Source: Panopea generosa
Taxonomy: Eukaryota; Mollusca; Bivalvia; Adapedonta; Hiatellidae
Length of the DNA: 64,000 nt
Assembly (NCBI GenBank): GCA_029582155.1
Contig: CM055902.1
Coordinates: 17,367,511-17,431,510, forward strand
Direction of reading: 5' to 3'
Positions 61,328 to 64,000 of this stretch are shown here, piece by piece. The stretch's first letter is position 1, and every line of letters starts with the position of its first letter. A program made the position numbers and the translations under genes. The notes beneath the pieces were generated by a model that saw only the letters and a list, made by a program, of their open reading frames with translations, was not told the DNA's origin and did no database searches.

Positions 61328-62566
61328 GGTTAAGCGACGGACGATTATGGATAAGATGCATAACAAAATCCGTGTCTTCATTTGAGTTCTCAATATCATT
61401 GGTGGAGATTGTCGGAAAACAATCGGGGATATTTGGCGATTTTAGATATTGTCGGACCGCTCGTTTAATAAATACACATTTCCATCGATGTTGTTTATTT
61501 TGTACGTTTTTAATTAGCTGTCAATAAGTGGTTTATACATATAGGTATGGTTTTAGCAATATTACAAGACTATTAAATTTCAAACAGTTTTGTTATTAGC
61601 TAAAATTGTGTGTTGTTTTTTTAGTTTAATGGGACTTAAAGCAAACAAGCACTAACTTTGCCATTCAGAAAGGCATTTAGCTGTCTACGTATATTGTACT
61701 TACGAATGTTAGTGAAACGGACTGCTTGCAGATATTGCAAGTGCAAGATTTGAATTTACGAATAAAAAACAAAAGTCAAAATCAAAGATCATTATCATAT
61801 TTGAAACAATAAGGAAATATCTTTTTTTTTAAATAATTTCAATTTGTTTTGCCGTAATGTGCACAACATTTGTTATGACTCTTCCCATAAAAATAATACA
61901 GAAATAAAACATTGCATAAATGGTACATTATAAAAGTTTCATTGTAATCAGTTCTTTTCATGCAATACACAATAATAGAACAGAAACATACAAAACTAAT
62001 TTTAATAACAACGGTTGTGTAAAAGGAAAAGACTAAAGGAGAGATAGGAAAAAAGTAAATTCGCACAAACAAAAGTTAAAGATACACGCTTCTTGGGGCC
62101 GTTTAACAAACTTTCGAACGTTTTCGAACAATGTTTTCCGAGTAAATTTATGTCGATTAACTCACTCTCACGTTGCGATAAATGTGTAATTAAAGGCCGA
62201 TATTGTTTGAAAGGGACGTAAATTAAAAAGAAAAAAAAATAGGAACCTCTGCTATGATACTAATGTATAAGGATACATTTAGGTGTCTAAATTATTGAAT
62301 TTATTAAAAATTAAAAATTCACAGTGCAGGTTTTGAAAATATGACAATAGTTTAATTTGTTTTAAAGGACATTGTTTTTGCAAATATGTCCTTTTCGAAC
62401 GACGACGAAGTCACGTCATCGTTAGAGTACGATATACCGTTATTCACATGGAGTTATAATTAGTTTTACTTAAATGGAATATTAAGCAGGTAAAACTGCC
62501 TGTACCTCGCATTGTGTAATTATATATAAACATGAGCAATGTGCGTCCTTTTCAAGAGTTTCATCT
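61328..62566. other. No supported feature
   Basis: No gene or repeat recognised. The frame at 61839-62072 (-) has no motif. Confidence 0.4.
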
Positions 62567-62620
62567 TCCAATCGTCTATTAGCCCTTGATGGCATAAAAT
62601 GAAGCAAACTATTATTCGAA
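62567..62620 (+). mobile_element. SINE-A 3' fragment
   Basis: TCGTCTATTAGCCCTTGATGGCATAAAATGA matches the 3' part of SINE-A (positions near 55003-55035). The head is absent, so this is a 5'-truncated relic. Confidence 0.6.
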
Positions 62621-63300
62621 CAAATAAATCCAAATTTCCATACTTTTTTTAATAATCTAAATTTGAAAAGATTTATAAAACAAAACAGTAAGTGACACAT
62701 TTATACTTTCTTAATTTTCAAAACAAGTTAATTAATGACGTACTAATATATCTTTATTAAAGTCTCATCTATGTACAAAGATATAAATAAAACATAAAAT
62801 AACATATACAACGTACGTAGCCATTCAAAATTATAATTACAAGAGACTATCGTTATAAAATTATTTGACATATAATATATACATCTATCACAGATTATAC
62901 ATGCTTTATATTAGAATAAGAAGTAAAGTATATAGCATTATACACTGTAAGAATTAAGACACCGGCGCTAATCATGGCTCTAGGCCTAAAAGTGTGTTAA
63001 AATAACTTTTGTTAAATCGTGAAAGGAAAAATAAATGCAAATGCATCGCTTTACACTAGTAGTCAAAAGCTTTTTTAAAAAATATTTTAAAAGATCAGTT
63101 ATCACCCCAGATCAGATCTGGAATGACCTGATTAGCACCGATTTCTCAACATAATATAAAATTGTTTTGTTTTACATTTTAAGGTATATTTAAGATGTAT
63201 TTCGTCTAATTGTAGTATTAATTATATGTCAATAACCAATAGATAATAGCGTTGAATTCGATCATATGGTGAACGATTTGATGGTGAACGTAAAGTTTGA
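62621..63300. other. No supported feature
   Basis: AT-rich spacer. Confidence 0.4.
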
Positions 63301-63398
63301 TTTTTGGATCCTCCATGACCGAGTGGTCTAAGGCGCTGTCTCAAGATCTTACCTCTCACCGCCAAGACCGTAGGTTCGAGTCCCGCTCGCTCCAAAAA
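63301..63398 (+). mobile_element. tRNA-like SINE-D head, copy 1
   Basis: Box A TGACCGAGTGG (63316-63326) and a perfect box B GGTTCGAGTCC (63373-63383) are spaced as in a long-variable-arm tRNA of Leu or Ser type. A real tRNA is unlikely, because the acceptor stem (bases before box A against CTCGCTC) does not pair, and a diverged inverted copy lies 450 bp away. Terminal words TTTTTGGA and TCCAAAAA are exact complements and could close a stem. Confidence 0.65.
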
Positions 63399-63438
63399 CC
63401 TTTATATGAGGTCTTCTTCCACCAATAAAACTGGATAT

Positions 63439-63647
63439 TTTCCTATTAATTACACTTTATGTCATTCATATTTACCTACCATGAATATAATATATATAAA
63501 CCATCGTTAAAATTGCAAAATACAGTTGAAAGGGAACGGCCGTATCTAACGTTGAGAGAACTTGTGGCCAGACCCTATTGCCTTAAATTGTATTTGACTT
63601 ATATTCATGTAATATGTGTTTATATGGCAACAAAATATGTTTAAATT
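63439..63647. other. 209 bp segment between 15 bp direct repeats
   Basis: AATAAAACTGGATAT occurs at 63424-63438 and again at 63648-63662, exact in all 15 bases. This is the pattern left by an insertion with target duplication. The interior has no recognised family feature, and its 61-codon frame has no motif. Confidence 0.5.
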
Positions 63648-63845
63648 AATAAAACTGGATATGCAATGTATAGCTTGAAATGTGTTTAAAATGGCTGTAA
63701 ACCCCATTAAAAAATGCGAAAGTCATTCTCGGCACATGGAATATTCAGTTTTAATGGCGGAGGAATACATCAAAATGAATCTGAGAAGAACCATTGTCCT
63801 TCATAAAGTTAATTGCAAACTTTTTTCACATAAAGTATTTTTTTT

Positions 63846-63932
63846 GAGCGATCCTGGTTCAAACTGTAGACCTCAGCGATGAGAGGTAAGTTGTCACTAT
63901 ACGTCAGCGCTTGAGGCCATTCGACCACGGAA
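63846..63932 (-). mobile_element. tRNA-like SINE-D head, copy 2, diverged
   Basis: On the minus strand it reads TGGTCGAATGGCC (box A position), then CTTACCTCTCATCGCTGAGG and AGTTTGAACCAGGATCGCTC. It is collinear with copy 1 (CTTACCTCTCACCGCCAAGA, GGTTCGAGTCCCGCTCGCTC). Box B is damaged. Confidence 0.6.
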
Positions 63933-64000
63933 AGTCACATCTGATGATGAAGAGGATTCCCAAACAAAAATTGACAAGCGTTTGGTGATCTGTCTTCTCT

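Noticed and set aside
63301-63398. Functional tRNA-Leu or tRNA-Ser gene
   Set aside because: The boxes are good, but the acceptor stem does not pair and a diverged second copy of the same block lies nearby.

Overview
This window looks like AT-rich nuclear DNA of an invertebrate animal. It has no bacterial-style operons, ribosome binding sites or rRNA, and reading frames are short and scattered. It holds tRNA-headed SINEs with target-site duplications, several kinds of non-LTR retrotransposon (LINE) remnants, hairpin MITEs and many minisatellites. The mix, including a CR1/L2-like LINE with a 2A-like N-terminus, fits a mollusc, perhaps a bivalve, but nothing here proves the species. I see no host protein-coding gene that I can name. 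Two short stretches (about 1.04-1.20 kb on + and 59.21-59.41 kb on -) are weak candidates only.

Layout. 0-9 kb: AT-rich sequence with a SINE-A copy (1.83-2.10 kb), a 5 x 84 bp tandem repeat (6.6-7.0 kb) and a SINE-B copy (8.7-9.0 kb). 9.4-10.6 kb: a decayed LINE reverse transcriptase on the minus strand. 11-19 kb: mostly unannotatable, with a 12 x 23 bp minisatellite (15.57-15.85 kb). 19.8-27.1 kb: three unrelated minisatellites (27/14 bp, 35 bp, 50 bp) separated by about 1.3 kb each. 27.5-30.3 kb: a cluster of mobile elements, with two TA-flanked MITEs, a decayed SINE-B, and a SINE-C that carries a TTAA-flanked piggyBac-like MITE.

32.1-35.0 kb: two direct copies of a LINE segment bracket a complex inverted-repeat structure that also holds another MITE. 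36.1-41.3 kb: a LINE ORF1-like remnant, two microsatellites, and a long CR1/L2-like LINE ORF2 (2A-like peptide, endonuclease, reverse transcriptase, C-terminal zinc motif) broken by several frameshifts and stops. 42.8-49.5 kb: a SINE-C copy, then a 6.3 kb 41/42 bp satellite with higher-order duplications. 49.8-54.2 kb: SINE-A, a second piggyBac-like MITE, a 2.4 kb 84 bp satellite and a 98 bp tandem repeat. 54.8-64 kb: further SINE-A, -B and -D copies, a strong foldback (56.92-57.05 kb), a 0.5 kb tetranucleotide array growing out of a retroposon tail, and a third piggyBac-like MITE.

The window therefore reads as a repeat-dominated accessory region. By my addition the listed tandem arrays alone cover about 15 kb, roughly a quarter of it. 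The longest open frames, up to 419 codons, all lie inside tandem repeats whose unit happens to lack stop codons. I treat them as by-products, not genes.
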